A stretch of 64,000 nucleotides of DNA from Adenophora triphylla var. japonica (taxonomy: Eukaryota > Streptophyta > Magnoliopsida > Asterales > Campanulaceae). The stretch spans positions 248,001-312,000 of the forward strand of contig JAFEMH010002501.1 of NCBI GenBank assembly GCA_022495995.1, in the 5' to 3' direction. Both the position numbers and the translations under genes were made by a program. The notes under the pieces were generated by a model, which was not told where the DNA came from, searched no databases, and saw nothing but the letters and a program-made list of their open reading frames with translations. Shown here in pieces: positions 22,906-35,499 of this stretch (positions are counted from its first letter, which is position 1; each line of letters starts with the position of its first letter).

Positions 22906-24470
22906 TGGTATATTTCTATATAGCCAAGTCTTTAGTCTCATACATGTCTCATAATTTGGCCACTTGCAAGTTCATTGGGATGCAAAACCTGTTTAATAAC
23001 AATTTTAATACATTGAACGCAGTTCAGCACGCGGTTACTTAGTATTTTGTTCTGCATCTGATGGGGGCGTCTTTATACTTAACGATGATCAAATAACTTG
23101 TTCGTCAGCAGATATATATTCTCTCAAACATATAGCAAAAAATGATCACTATATTGAAGATTTTCTACAATTTTGATTTGAGTATATATCATCTTCTGAC
23201 TGTATTTTTCTCGTTTTCATTCTCATCCCTTGATCCCCTCATCATATGTGGCCGGCCGTTCCTAGTCTGTCATTCCTGATTTACATCAACTTCACTTTCT
23301 CAGCTATCCTGTCCCCCATCCCAATTTAGAAAGGGGACACTCTCTTCATTTGATTGGCTGATGGTTGATCCTGTGATAATCGATTTAGTTGTAAAACAAT
23401 ATCTTTAAACAAGACTTGTGCGAAGCTCAATAAACATGGCACTATAAAAGAACGAAATTAATTGTCTTAGAAGCAAGAAACCCTTGTGATCATGTCAAAT
23501 ATAGTAACTACACTCAAAAGGGTATATTGCTAGACCCGGGCTAGCGCTAATTGTGAAATATAATTCTATAAATATCGATGACCTCTTCGTTGTGGAATTC
23601 TTGGTTTTCGCAATCTCCAGCTTGCCTCGTACATGGTTTATTAGAACACTTGCAAGTTCATTGGGATGCTAGAAGCAAGGATTAAGCTGTTGAATATTAA
23701 TTTTAATGCATATATATATATATATCGCACCTAGTTTAGCATGAGTTGAAGTACATTGTTTTGCAGTTGATTGGAACAACTTTAAGCTTCACACATATCA
23801 ACAATTTCTTTAGCCGCATTATTATAGGGGAACACCGCCAGCTAATGAGAAATGATGGTAGTATCAATTTTTCCCTTCGTACTAAAATGAATGTCCAAAT
23901 TTGCTCTTGATCAAATTTATTTTGGGACGGAGGGAGTAACAAATTAACTACCCTGTTCTAAAACGTCGATAATATAGGGACATAGGAAGTATATGGATCA
24001 CAAATCTTGATTAAGTTTCATAAAATCTGATAGCAATGAGTTTTGCAGAGTTGAACAGACGACAGTTCATTTTTTTTCTCCATAATTGTTTATTTTCATT
24101 TCATCTTTTCTGAATAAAGATATTAAAACTGTATAAAAATGCATCCACTTTTAGAATGGAAATTAAAAATAAATCTCTCTAAAATGTGCAATAAAAGAAA
24201 TTGTAAAATGAAGATTTTTCAGAATCTTTAGTGTAATTAATAAGAGCTAGCTTACTACAAATAGAAATTACTCAACAGAAAATAGAGGTAAATTTCCAAA
24301 TGCATTAGCGTAACATCTGCAAGAGGGTAATTTTTATCTCCGCCTTGCATATAACGCACGCTATGTTCTTCTACTTATGGTAAAGGACTCTCAAAGTGGA
24401 CTCTAGACTGTGGACGCCACCACGAGCCACCTGAGAGATAAATAGTATGAAAATGCCATGAGTGGCGAAG
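22906..24470. repeat. Diverged partial copy of the tandem unit
   Basis: Blocks resemble 980-2330 of copy 1 in a rearranged order: the tgtcccccatcccaatttag block near 23315, the cttgtgatcatgtcaa block near 23485, tagcgctaattgtg near 23545, and a cgctatgttcttctacttatgg block near 24360. A complete short Stowaway-like sequence lies at about 23868-23939, ending gggacggagggagta; copies 1 and 2 have lost part of that end. No gene is visible. Confidence 0.7.
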
Positions 24471-24580
24471 CTAGAATATTTTTTTAAAGGATGTCAAAAT
24501 TGCTTAGGAGAAAAATATTATAATGTTCACAAAGAAATTTGGTAAAAAAGGGGTCAAAATGATATCCACAAGTAAAAGGG

Positions 24581-24965
24581 GATTTTTTTTTTTAAATATA
24601 GCTTTTTAAAATTTTATATATCAAAATAACATTTTCAAAAACTTAAGTACCAAAGTAGCACTTTTGACTTGAAATCCGGAATTGGTAATTCCGGATTATG
24701 AAATCCGGAATTACCAATTCCGGATTTGATTTTATTTTTTTTTTTGTTTTCCAAAATTGAATTTTCGAAAATAATAATTCCGTAAATAGGGGGCGATCGC
24801 GCCCTAAAAGAGAGCGATCGCTCATGTGTACTCCGGAGGTACCAATTCCAGATTCTATTTTAATTTTTTTTTCCAAAAAAGAAATAAAGCAAATAAAAAA
24901 AATATATTCTGAAAATAGGAGAGGACGATCGCTCTACTTAAGGGGCGATCGCTCCTTAGACGCGT
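24581..24965 (+). repeat. MULE left terminal inverted repeat
   Basis: Starts gattttttttttttaaatat. It contains two facing CCGGAATT-type hairpins (24675-24725) and GCGATCGC palindromes at 24793 and 24814, with further ACGATCGC and GCGATCGC words near 24925 and 24945, pairs 20-21 bases apart. The inner 100 bases diverge from the right arm. Confidence 0.9.
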
Positions 24966-25059
24966 ATCTTCAAAATCCGGCACTGTCAATTCCGGATTTG
25001 CTTTAATTTGAATCCGGGGCTGCCATTTCCGGATTCAAATTTTGAATTCCTCCCTAGCT

Positions 25060-25615
25060 TAACTCTGATTGTTCATGGAAGAAAGGAAGAAGAAGGAGGG
25101 AGTGCAGAGAGTGAGATAGAGAAAGAAAGAATTAAGGAGAAGAGAAGAAGTTTAAAGAGTTGTGAGAGAAAGTGTTAGCTTGGTACTGAAAAATGGTTAG
25201 TTATATTTCTTATTTTAATTTGTTTTGAGTTGTTAATTTTAGCTATATAAATTTTTTTAAGAATTTTTATTTGTGCATTTTTTATATTTTGTTGTTAAAA
25301 TGATTTATGTACTTAATTTTTGATTGTCAATGAATTAAACATTAAGTCCCATTTAAATTTAATTACTATTAAATTTTTTTATTTCAGATGAATCAACATG
25401 TACAACAACAATTTATTGATCCTGGGCCAATCGATCCTCATGTATTGACTTCTCAGGATACACATAGATCTAAATATATTTGGGAGGGACAAGAGTTACC
25501 CAATTTAAGACCTAGGCGTGGTCCAGTACTTCCACCTAGAGTTGATTGAAGGATAGAAGAGAAGCTTATAAATACTGGATTTTATGGAGTGTATTTATTA
25601 GGTCATATATCTCCG
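25060..25615 (+). pseudogene. Plant mobile domain (PMD) gene, N-terminal fragment in the MULE
   Basis: A purine-rich leader (25078-25160) precedes a possible leader intron from about 25197 to ttatttcag at 25387. The ATG at 25388 starts MNQHVQQQFIDPGPIDPHV, followed by QDTHRSKYIWEGQ and, after one TGA at about 25547, EEKLINTGFYGVYLLGHI. The HRS..IW and TGFYGV blocks are those at the start of PMD proteins, often called phosphatase 7 long form homologs. The rest of the domain is absent. PMD proteins act in silencing in plants and also travel in transposons; here it is part of a MULE. Confidence 0.75.
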
Positions 25616-25629
25616 ATCCTTCTCCAATA

Positions 25630-26417
25630 TCACGATAAAAATTGATACCCGACTCTGTCATGCACATGATGTTGTGGTTCTTCGTAAGCAACCAAATGTA
25701 ACGCCAAATCTTCTCCCTCATTCTCGCTAACATCGGTAGGACTACTGCAATCATCATATCCATCGTCACGATCTTCATTTAGAAGCAACTCAATATTTTC
25801 TTCATAATCTGAATCATTATCATCATCATTATACAATTCCTCACCCTCACCCCCTCCCTCTTCCTCGCTCTCTTCCTCCCCCTCTTCCTCTTCCTCTTCC
25901 TCTTCCTCTTCCTCTTCCTCTCCCTCTTCCTCTTCCACATATGTTTGTGTACTTGTTCCAGCATCCCTCTGACTATAGCAGCTTAAAGAACCCATCTGGA
26001 AGGTATCCATGTCATTAACATACTGATTTTGTAATGGCTCCTCATAGGTTTCAAACTCCTCAACATTCACATTATCAACTAAATTTATCTTAACATACAA
26101 TTGTAAGCTACTCAACCCACCAAATCGAGCGAAACATCAAACATGACTTCCATACCCATATCATTGTCGATTACAAATGGAATGTAGTTTGCAATCCCGG
26201 GAGCAACAAGATGAGGATATCTACATATAACTTGCAACTGAACAACAGCTCGATCTACCCCAATTTTCTTAGCTAACTTTTTAATCAACTTCTTGTAACT
26301 CCACCGAGTTTTAGCCCTAAATGCACATTTTGGTTCCCTTTCAAAATGTTCACCTTCAAACGGGTGTTCATCATTTCCTCCCCAATAACACATGAAAACA
26401 ATTGGAACTCCAGCCAT
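25630..26417 (-). pseudogene. mudrA-like transposase, N-terminal fragment
   Basis: The minus-strand ATG at 26417 starts MAGVPIVFMCYWGGNDEH, then RWSYKKLIKKLAKKIGVDR and an IPFVIDNDMGMEVMF block, the N-terminal domain found in MuDR-type transposases. A one-base shift near 26112 joins it to SSLQLYVKINLVDN and a long acidic stretch with a run of about 19 glutamates. The frame ends at 25630. The zinc-binding, catalytic DDE and SWIM regions are missing, so it cannot cut DNA. Confidence 0.8.
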
Positions 26418-26844
26418 ATTTATTCCTAGAAATTGAAAAATAAATTATAAAAAATCTAATTTAACAATATCACTACATTCACAAAAAAATTTAAATAAAT
26501 ACTAAATTTAAATTTCGAACAAAAAATAAGAGGATTAAATGTACCTTTTTAATCACCTCTTCTTCTTGAACTTCTTAATCAACTTCTTGAATTTTCAATA
26601 TTTTTTTAAAAAAATTCACCTACTTTCTTCTTCTTCTTTCTTCTTTTCTCCTTCTTCTTCAATGAATTTTTAAAATGCCAGATTTCTTTACAGATTTGCT
26701 GAGGAAGATGGGTTTTGTAAAGCAAATCCGGAATTAGCATTCCGGATTTGAATTTTTCAAAAAAAAACATTACTTAATTCAATTCAGATATATTTAGTAT
26801 TTAAAAAAAAAAAATTTAAAATCCGGAGTTATCAGTTCCGGATT

Positions 26845-27230
26845 ACACTAAGAGCGATCGCCCCCACATACGTGCGATCGCTCTCTATTTATTCCAGAAA
26901 ATATTATTTTACTCATTTATTTCTTTTTTGGAAAAAAAAAATTATAAAAATAGAATCCGGAATTGGTACCTCCGGAGTACACATGAGCGATCGCTCTATT
27001 TTAGGGCGCGATCGCCCCCTATTTACGGAATTATTATTTTCGAAAATTCAATTTTGGAAAACAAAAAAAAAAATAAAAAAATCAAATCCGGAATTGGTAA
27101 TTCCGGATTTCATAATCCGGAATTACCAATTCCGGATTTCAAGTCAAAAGTGCTACTTTGGTACTTAAGTTTTTGAAAATGTTATTTTGATATATAAAAT
27201 TTTAAAAAGCTATATTTAAAAAAAAAAATC
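26845..27230 (-). repeat. MULE right terminal inverted repeat
   Basis: Reverse complement of the left arm for about 350 bases. It has GCGATCGC pairs at 26853/26874 and 26987/27008, both 21 bases apart, and the same facing CCGGAATT hairpins. The bordering 25616-26844 interior and the short spacers hold nothing beyond the two gene fragments. Confidence 0.9.
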
Positions 27231-27355
27231 AGTAAAAGGGGTCGAAATTTACAAAAATAACATTTTTAGTAGCTTATAAATTTTGAAGATACTAAAATAA
27301 TATTTTCCAAAAATAAAGGAGGTCAAGTGAACCCATCACCTTATAGTCCAATGTC

Positions 27356-27970
27356 ATGACTCATTCCAATGGCGGACCCAAATATGGAATATTTCTGTAT
27401 GCATCAATGGCTTTTTTTTTTTTTTTAAGTAACTTTCGTATTAAATTCGTAGCCCATAGTCTGATTTGGCCACTTGCAACTTATCGGTATGCAGAATCTG
27501 TTAAATAACAAACTTAATACATTGGGCGTAGTTCAACAAGTACATTTTTTATGCATCTGATTGGGGCATCTTTACCCTTAAAGATGTTCAAACAACTTGT
27601 TTTTCGGTAAATAATTAATCACTCTTCTCAGGTCTGCATTACGCTGATTTTTTATATATAGTTTGATTAATTTCAACACTAATTTTGAGACATTGAACCG
27701 GGTAATTAAATTAATTTTTAGTTTCCTTATATCAGCTATCATGTCCCCCATCCCAATTTAGATTAGGGACCACGTACGTACCTCTATATTTGATTGGCTG
27801 ATAACTGAATGTCGCAATAGGATTAGAAGCCTCCATATGCACAAACTTATTGACTAACATGACACTATATATTTGTACGTATCTAGAAAAGATTTTCTAC
27901 AGTTTTTTTCTGGACTGTCATTTTTTTTGTGCCCGTAACATTGATCACTACTTATACGTATCAGTACTGT
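27356..27970. repeat. Further diverged copy of the tandem unit
   Basis: Blocks match 22890-23010 (aaatatggaatatttctgta, gccacttgcaa) and 1210-1370 (tgtcccccatcccaatttag, then gtcgcaataggattag). It follows the sequence that received the MULE. No gene is seen. Confidence 0.6.
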
Positions 27971-28049
27971 AGGCCAGACTCGTTTCAGATTCACTTCCTA
28001 GTCCCAATCTAGATCAGGCTTGATATGATATACTCCTGGCCTCTGTCTC

Positions 28050-28832
28050 ATTAATATGCTAACCCTACTAGAGGTCATCTTAAGCAAATTAAAGATCGAC
28101 TGAAAAATATCACCAAAGGCCCACGTTCGATTACTGATTACATGCAAAAATTCAAGCTTTGCTCCGATCAACTTGCCTTCCTTGGCCGTCCCTTGGACTC
28201 GGAGGACCTCATTGATCGCATCTTGGATCAACTCAATGATCCTGACTATGAATGTGTCATCAACTCTACTCATAATCGTGATACACCAATCTCTTTTGAT
28301 GAGCTTCACGAGAAACTAATCAATCATGAACTCATCATCAAACATAAAACCCAACTCCCTGCCACCACCTTCCCGGCCACTGTCAACTATTCCAACTGCA
28401 ATCAAATCCGTCAATCCTCCACCAGCAATACCACCCCATACCAAGGCCCACCTTCCCAGCCTTCGTCCAACACCAATCCCTCTAACCCACGGCAGCGTGA
28501 ACCCTTCAAAGGGCGTTGTCAATGGTGCCGAAATCCAGGTCATTATATCTCCCAATTCCACTCCTTCCGCCAATAAAACCCTCATGTCGTGTTTCCTTCC
28601 CCACCCTTCAACCCTAATACCGGCCCTAGACCACCATATCGTACTAATCAGTCTCCCTCACCAGCCGCTCATACCTCCTCCCTTCACACGCAAACACCAT
28701 CTTCTTGGCTCTTAGATAGCGGGGCAAGCCATCACGCCACCAACGACCTTGACACCCTAGCCCTTCATTCTCCCTACAATGGCACTGAAGAACTCTTAAT
28801 TGGTGATGGATCCGGCCTTAACATCTCAAACA
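28050..28832 (+). pseudogene. Ale-B gag and start of protease
   Basis: In one frame: KQIKDRLKNITKG, ITDYMQKFKLCSDQLAFLG and a UBN2-like gag block, then a zinc-knuckle-like CQWCRNPGHYISQF in which the last Cys is missing. A TAA at 28574-28576, where a glutamine codon would fit, interrupts the frame. It continues with SWLLDSGASHHAT, the aspartic protease site (DSG), and stops matching copia at about 28832, where the CACTA remnant begins. Confidence 0.85.
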
Positions 28833-29204
28833 AGCATATTAGGTCAATTTCACAACATAACTATTAAGATATACAAAACAACCATCTACAAATTAATCTC
28901 AATTTCACAACAAGAACAACAGCTCGAGACGGCAAGGAGGGATGTGAGAGAGAAAGAGATTACAAATTACCAGTTGAGGCGATTAACGGAGAAGGAGGAG
29001 CTATGATTTTTCCGGCCGGTGTGCGAGTGAGACGGCGGCAGCTAACACGGCGGTGGCAGTGGAGTTGAGAGGGACGGTGGTGAGGCGACGGCGGTGAGAG
29101 ATAGTGGCGGTGATGAGGCGAGGCGGCAGCTCGGTGAGGGAAGAGAGAGAGAGAATTTCAGACGGAGAGACTGTGATGTTTAATTAGGGCGTAGAATTCC
29201 AATT

Positions 29205-29420
29205 TATATTTCACCTCAGCGACGGAAAATTCCGCCGCTGGTATATAATCCTCCGCTGGTAATTACGTAATCACACGGATTGATGACTTGACATGTACCA
29301 CCGACGGAAATTTCCGCCGCTGGTGTAAATAACCTCAGCGACGGAATTATTCCGCCGCTAAATATTAAATCTACCGACGGAATTTAAATTCCGCCGCTAG
29401 AATTAATGGAATAATTCAGT
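29205..29420. repeat. CACTA-A subterminal repeats, left group
   Basis: Five or so near-palindromic units of the type cagcgacggaaaattccgccgctgg. In CACTA elements such units bind the element's own DNA-binding protein. They resemble those of CACTA-B at 61799-62440. Confidence 0.75.
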
Positions 29421-29430
29421 CACTGAGGTT

Positions 29431-29722
29431 AATTAATTTTAATTTAATAAATATCATTATTTTTATTTATATAAAACATGAAAATTATTTTCAATAAAAT
29501 TATTTTAAATTACTCTCAAAAAATTAAATATGAGTCAATAAATATTATTTATGAAAAAATAAATAAATCATAAATACTAATTAATTTTAATTTAATAAAT
29601 ATCATTATTTTTATTTATATAAAACATGAAAATTATTTTAAATAAAATTATTTTAAATTACTCTCAAAAAAATAAATATGATTCAATAAATATTTTTTTT
29701 GAAAAATAAATAAACCATAAAT
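29431..29722. repeat. Tandem duplicate of about 145 bases, AT-rich
   Basis: The block taattttaatttaataaat through aaataaatcataaa occurs twice in succession (about 29431 and 29580) with small changes. From 29723 to 30200 the sequence is A-rich (aaaattacaaaaaact repeats) without a gene. Confidence 0.75.
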
Positions 29723-30200
29723 TGAAATAAAATAAAAATAGAGCTAAACAAATTTTAAAAAGGGGCATTTACAAAAAACTTATTTTAAAAGATGAAAATT
29801 ACAAAAAAATACACACAAGATGGAAATTACAAAAAACTTTTATAAAAATTACAAAAAACTACTTTTGTAAATTGAAAGCACTATTTTCTTAAAAAAAAAA
29901 AAACATAAATAAACATAAAATGTAAAACAATCGTGTCATTCATTTTCAAACTTTAAGTACAAATATAATTGATCATGAACAATTAAAAAAAAAATCATTT
30001 AGTGAGAACAATCATCTCATAGCAACAACAATCTAAAAATCATCGCCTCTTGATACCACTTCCTTGCAAGTTGGACGGAGTAAAATGGTATGCTAAAACT
30101 GTGATACATAGCTACCCTTAATGTCACAAAGTGGAGGGTAGGGCTGCAAAGAGAGCAAACACACCAATATCATTAGTTTCTTGTTGAAAATTATCAAGGC

Positions 30201-31200
<1,000 letters not shown>

Positions 31201-31982
31201 ACATAAATTCTCAAAAACCAATCATTACCAACAACAACAACAACAACAACCACAATCCAGCTCAAAATTTCATAAACCTAAACCCCCGGTGAACTGATTG
31301 ATGAAAATGATAGGTTGAGGAGAGAGAATTTCCACCTCAATAAAAAGCTTAGCCAAATGAAGTATCTCTATAATAATATCTATTCTATGATGTCAAATTA
31401 TGCACCTAATCAACCGGAAAATAGTTTGTCGGCGACAGGGGTAGCAGCAGATTCAAAATAGCAGCAGGAAAGTGCAGAAAACTACAGATTTTAAAGAGAT
31501 AAACTTTGATAGGTTGCTCACAAACCTGAATAAAAGGCAAGGAGCAACAGATCTGAATAGATCTCTGGCAAATCTGGAGAAACTAAGCACAAATAAGGAG
31601 CTTCAAACAGCACTAAAATGGCAGAAAATGAGCTGGAGAAGAGCCAATCACGATGGATCTATTGCCGGATTTGTGAACGGAGATGGGGAAGGTGGTCGCC
31701 GGAGGTGGAGAAGGTCGTCGCCAGAGGTGAAGAAGGTAGTTGTCGGAGGTGGGTTTGGGTAGAGAGAGAAAGTGGAGAGAAAAAATTGCTGGTGTGTGTT
31801 GTGTGCATTTTTTTGTAATATTCACATATATGTAAATTGTTTTTTGTAATATCACAACTTACATGTTTTTTTTTGTAAATGTCATCTTTTTGAGTGAGTT
31901 TTTTGTAATAACCCCTTTTAAAAAATCTAATTAACACCGACATAATTATTCCGCCGCTACTACCACCACTATTACTAAACAT

Positions 31983-32990
31983 AAACCCTAAACCCTAAAT
32001 CCTAACCCTTAAACCCTAAACCCTAACTCCTAAAAACTAAACCCTAAACCCTAACCCCTAAACCCTAACCCCTAAACCCTAAACCCTACACCCTAAACCC
32101 TAAACTCTAACCCCTAAACCCTAAAGCCTAAACCCTAACCCCTATACTATATACCCTATACCATATACTATATACCCTATACCCTATATACTCTATACTA
32201 TATACCCTATATCATATACAATATACTATATACCCTATACTCCTATCACAACCACTACCACCATTATTATACCCCTAAACCCTAAACCCTAAATCCTAAC
32301 CCTTAACCCCTAACCCTTAAACCCTAAACCCTAAACCCTAAATCCTAACCCCTAACCCCTAAACCCGAAACCCTAAACCCTAACCCCTAAACCCTAAACC
32401 CTAAACCCTAACCCCTATTTATACACCCTATACCATATACTATATACCCTATACCCTAAACCCTAACCCCTAACCCCTAAACCTTAAACCCTAAACCCTA
32501 AATCCTAAACCCTAACCCCTAAACCCTAAACCCTAACCCTATACTATATACCCTATACCATATACTATATACCCTATACCCTATACTATATACCCTATAC
32601 CATATACTATATACCTTATACCCTATACCCTATATACTATACCCTATACCCTATACTATATACCCTATACGATATACTATATACCTTATATACTATACCA
32701 TATACTATATACCCTATACTATATATATACCCTATACCCTATACTATATACCCTATACCATATACTATATATATACCCTATACCCTATACCATACACTTT
32801 ATACCCTATACCATATACTATATACCCTATACCCTATACCCTATACTATATACCTTATTCCCTATACTATATACCATATACTATATACCCTATACCCTAT
32901 ACCCTATACTAGATACCCTATACCCTATATTATATACCCTACACCATATACTATATACCTATACCCTATACCCTATACTATATATATAAT
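31983..32990. repeat. Telomere-like CCCTAAA array grading into a TACCCTATACTATA array
   Basis: 31983-32135, 32270-32420 and 32455-32545 are degenerate tandem CCCTAAA / CCCCTAAA units, the plant telomere repeat. Between and after them are units of taccctatactata and taccctataccatata type to about 32985. It lies inside CACTA-A, so it is interstitial and not a chromosome end. The regions 31201-31982 and 32991-33260 beside it hold no supported gene. Confidence 0.9.
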
Positions 32991-33259
32991 TTGGTTGCTG
33001 AATATATGTGTATAATTCCAGTCAGTTTTTTAATGTTTGAAATTTTAGTCAGTTTTTTAACATTTTCAGTTAGTTTTTTAGAATTTCAATTAGTTTTTTA
33101 ACGTTTCCACTTAGTTTTTTAACGCTTTCAGTTAGTTTTTCAAAATTTCAGTTAGTTTTTTGAAATTCTAGTCAATTTTGTAACGTTTCAGTTAAATTTT
33201 TTAATGTTTTCAGTTAGTTATTTTGTTAATTAGTTCTAAAAATAATTAAAAATTAAATT

Positions 33260-33971
33260 TTATAATCACCGACAGAATATTTCTGTCACTGATAAATAAA
33301 AAAATAATAAAAAAAAAAAATTATTTATCACCGACGGATTATATCCGTCGCTGATAAATTAAAAAAAATTAATTAATCATCGACAGAAATATTCCATCGC
33401 TGGTTTATTTAAAAAAAATTAAAAAATATTTAATTTTTACCGACGGAATTATTCCGTCGCTGATTAATTAAAAATAATTAAAAATTAAATATTATAATCA
33501 CCGACGGAATAATTCCGTCGCTGATAAATTAAAAAAAAATTAATTTATCACCGACGGAAATATTCCGTCGCTGGTTTATTTAAAAAAATTAAAAAATATT
33601 TAATTTTTACCGACGAAATTATTCCGTCGCTGATTAATTAAAAATAATTAAAAATTAAATATTATAATCACCGACGGAATAATTCCGTCGCTGATAAATA
33701 AAAAAATAATAACTTTTCACCGACGGAATAATTCCGTCGCTGAGAAAGAACTAGCGACGGAATATTCCGTCGGTAAATCAGGCGCCAATTTAGTGGCGGT
33801 AAAGAAACGAATGTTCGAGGAATATTCGTTTTTAGCAACGGAATTCAATTCCGTCGGTAAAGTTGACGCCAAAATCATTCTGTCGCTATAGCATAATTTC
33901 CGTCGCTAAATAGCGGCGAAATTCTTCCGTCGCTGTTGATTTCGTCACTAAAGCCTCAGTTTCTGGTAGTG
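33260..33971. repeat. CACTA-A subterminal repeats and right terminus
   Basis: About a dozen near-palindromes of the form ccgacggaataattccgtcgc with AT-rich spacers (gataaattaaaaaa). The terminal 12 bases are tttctggtagtg. The spacing becomes irregular in the last 200 bases. Confidence 0.85.
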
Positions 33972-34403
33972 ACATCTATCTCTTCCTCTTCTCATTCTTT
34001 TCTCTTAAATAATGTTCTTCATGTCCCTTCCATGTCTAGGAATATTATTTCTATTTATCAATTCTGTCGTGACAATTCTGCATCTATCACTTTCTCATCT
34101 AACTCTTTTGTTGTGAAGGACCTTCTCACCGGAACAATCACTCACCAAGGTCAGCCTAAGTCTGGAGTCTATGAGTGGCATCCATCCTCTCCGGTCATTC
34201 ATTCCACCACCCTCGAGTCTGCTTCAAACTGGCATCATAGATTAGGCCATCCTGCCTTTTCAATTCTTCGTCATGTTAGCAAAACGTTTGATTTACATAT
34301 TCCTAGTTCACTTTCTTTTAATTTTAATTCTTGTGACTGTAACAAAGTCACAAGCTTACATTCAATGACAATACTATTTTATCTCATGGTCCTCTTGATT
34401 TAA
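33972..34403 (+). pseudogene. Ale-B protease end and pre-integrase region
   Basis: Coding resumes right after the CACTA terminus: SISSSSHSFLLNNVLHVPS, then ISIYQFCRDN and KSGVYEWHP, ending with ASNWHHRLGHPAFSILRHV, the His pair of the integrase zinc domain. The frame then shifts. The joint with 28832 brackets the insertion point in the protease-integrase segment. Confidence 0.85.
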
Positions 34404-35125
34404 TTTATATTGATGTTTGGACATCTCCATTTCATTCATTTGATGGTTACAAGTATTATATCATCTTTGTTGATCATCATAGTAAATTTGTGTGGTTTTA
34501 CCCATTGAAAAATAAGAATTATGCTCTTCCTGTTTTTTCTAGGTTTAAAAATCTTGTTGAGAATTTTTTCCATCGCCCAATTATCACCATTTATAGTGAC
34601 AATGGTGGTGAGTACCTTGACCTTCGTTCTTTTCTTGCTACTCATGGCATAACTCATCTCACCACTCCACCTCATACTCCAGAACTCAATGGATATTCTG
34701 AGAGATGACATCATCACATAGTTGAGACGGGCCTTGCTCTTCTTACTCATTCGTCTATGCCACGAAAATTTTGGTCCCTTGCCTTTTCCACTGCTTGTTA
34801 TCTTATCAATCGAATGCCTACACCTACTCTTAATCTTCTTTCTCCTTTAGAAAAACTCCACAATCAAAAGCCAAATTATCTTAAACTTCACAGTTTTGGG
34901 TGTCTTTGCTATTCGTGGTTACGCCCATACACATCCAATAAACATGAACCCCGCTCAACTCCTTGTGTCTTCGTAGGCTATTCGTCCACCCAAAGCGCAT
35001 TTTTTTGTCTTGATCCTTCTACTCACAAGATTTACACTTCTAGGCATGTTAAATTTATGGAACATGTTTTCCCTTATTTCTCCCTTAACACTCCTCCATC
35101 TTCACCTCTTCCTACCAACGAATAG
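34404..35125 (+). pseudogene. Ale-B integrase core and tail
   Basis: YIDVWTSPFHSFDGYKYY gives the first catalytic D, YSDNGGEYLDL the second, and TPELNGYSER the E. A TGA at 34706 follows directly, replacing an expected arginine codon. The frame continues through PRKFWSLAFSTACYLINRMP and GYSSTQSAFFCLDP to a stop at 35123-35125. The rest to 35500 is a proline/serine linker in several frames. Confidence 0.88.
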
Positions 35126-35499
35126 TGCACCAACATCGTACCCATTCGACCCTCCTCCCCTCCCTCCATCCCACCAGCAGAACCACCTCTCAGCCCTGCT
35201 TTTACACCTCCTGCAACCAGATCTCCCATAGCTGAATCTCCTCTTTCACCTGAATCAGCCCAATCCGCCACCTCTCCTAATCAGGCCCCTACCTACACTA
35301 CTTTTTCTGCATCCACTCCGTCCCAATCTCCTCCAAACTCTTCCTCTAACTCACCTGTTACTTCTCCATCCCAATCCCCTCCTCATAGACCTGTGACCCA
35401 TCTTCAAAACAATATTACCAAGCCCATATAGAAACTCAACCTTCACACTAACCTTCAACAACCTGTCCCTACCGAGCCATTAAACATCACTCAAGCCTT

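Larger units (their letters stand above)
24581..27230. mobile_element. MULE with long inverted repeats, internally deleted
   Basis: A perfect 10-base duplication agtaaaaggg lies at 24571-24580 and 27231-27240. Terminal inverted repeats of about 350-390 bases (24581-24965 and 26845-27230) are almost identical. Between them a PMD gene start on the plus strand faces a mudrA-like N-terminus on the minus strand; both are cut off near 25615, so the element lost the middle of both genes. It needs transposase from elsewhere. It inserted in sequence that itself splits a copy of the tandem unit. Confidence 0.94.

Noticed and set aside
25860..25935. A poly-glutamate gene as an independent protein
   Set aside because: The run continues the frame of the mudrA-like N-terminus after one indel, and acidic linkers are usual there.
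24470..27355. A larger hAT-like element surrounding the MULE, bounded by gtggcgaagc and aatggcgg
   Set aside because: The two edges resemble common plant element tips (gtggcgga), but I could not define matching inverted repeats or a target duplication.
31983..32545. A chromosome end
   Set aside because: The CCCTAAA units are degenerate, mixed with other units and lie inside a CACTA element with ordinary sequence on both sides.
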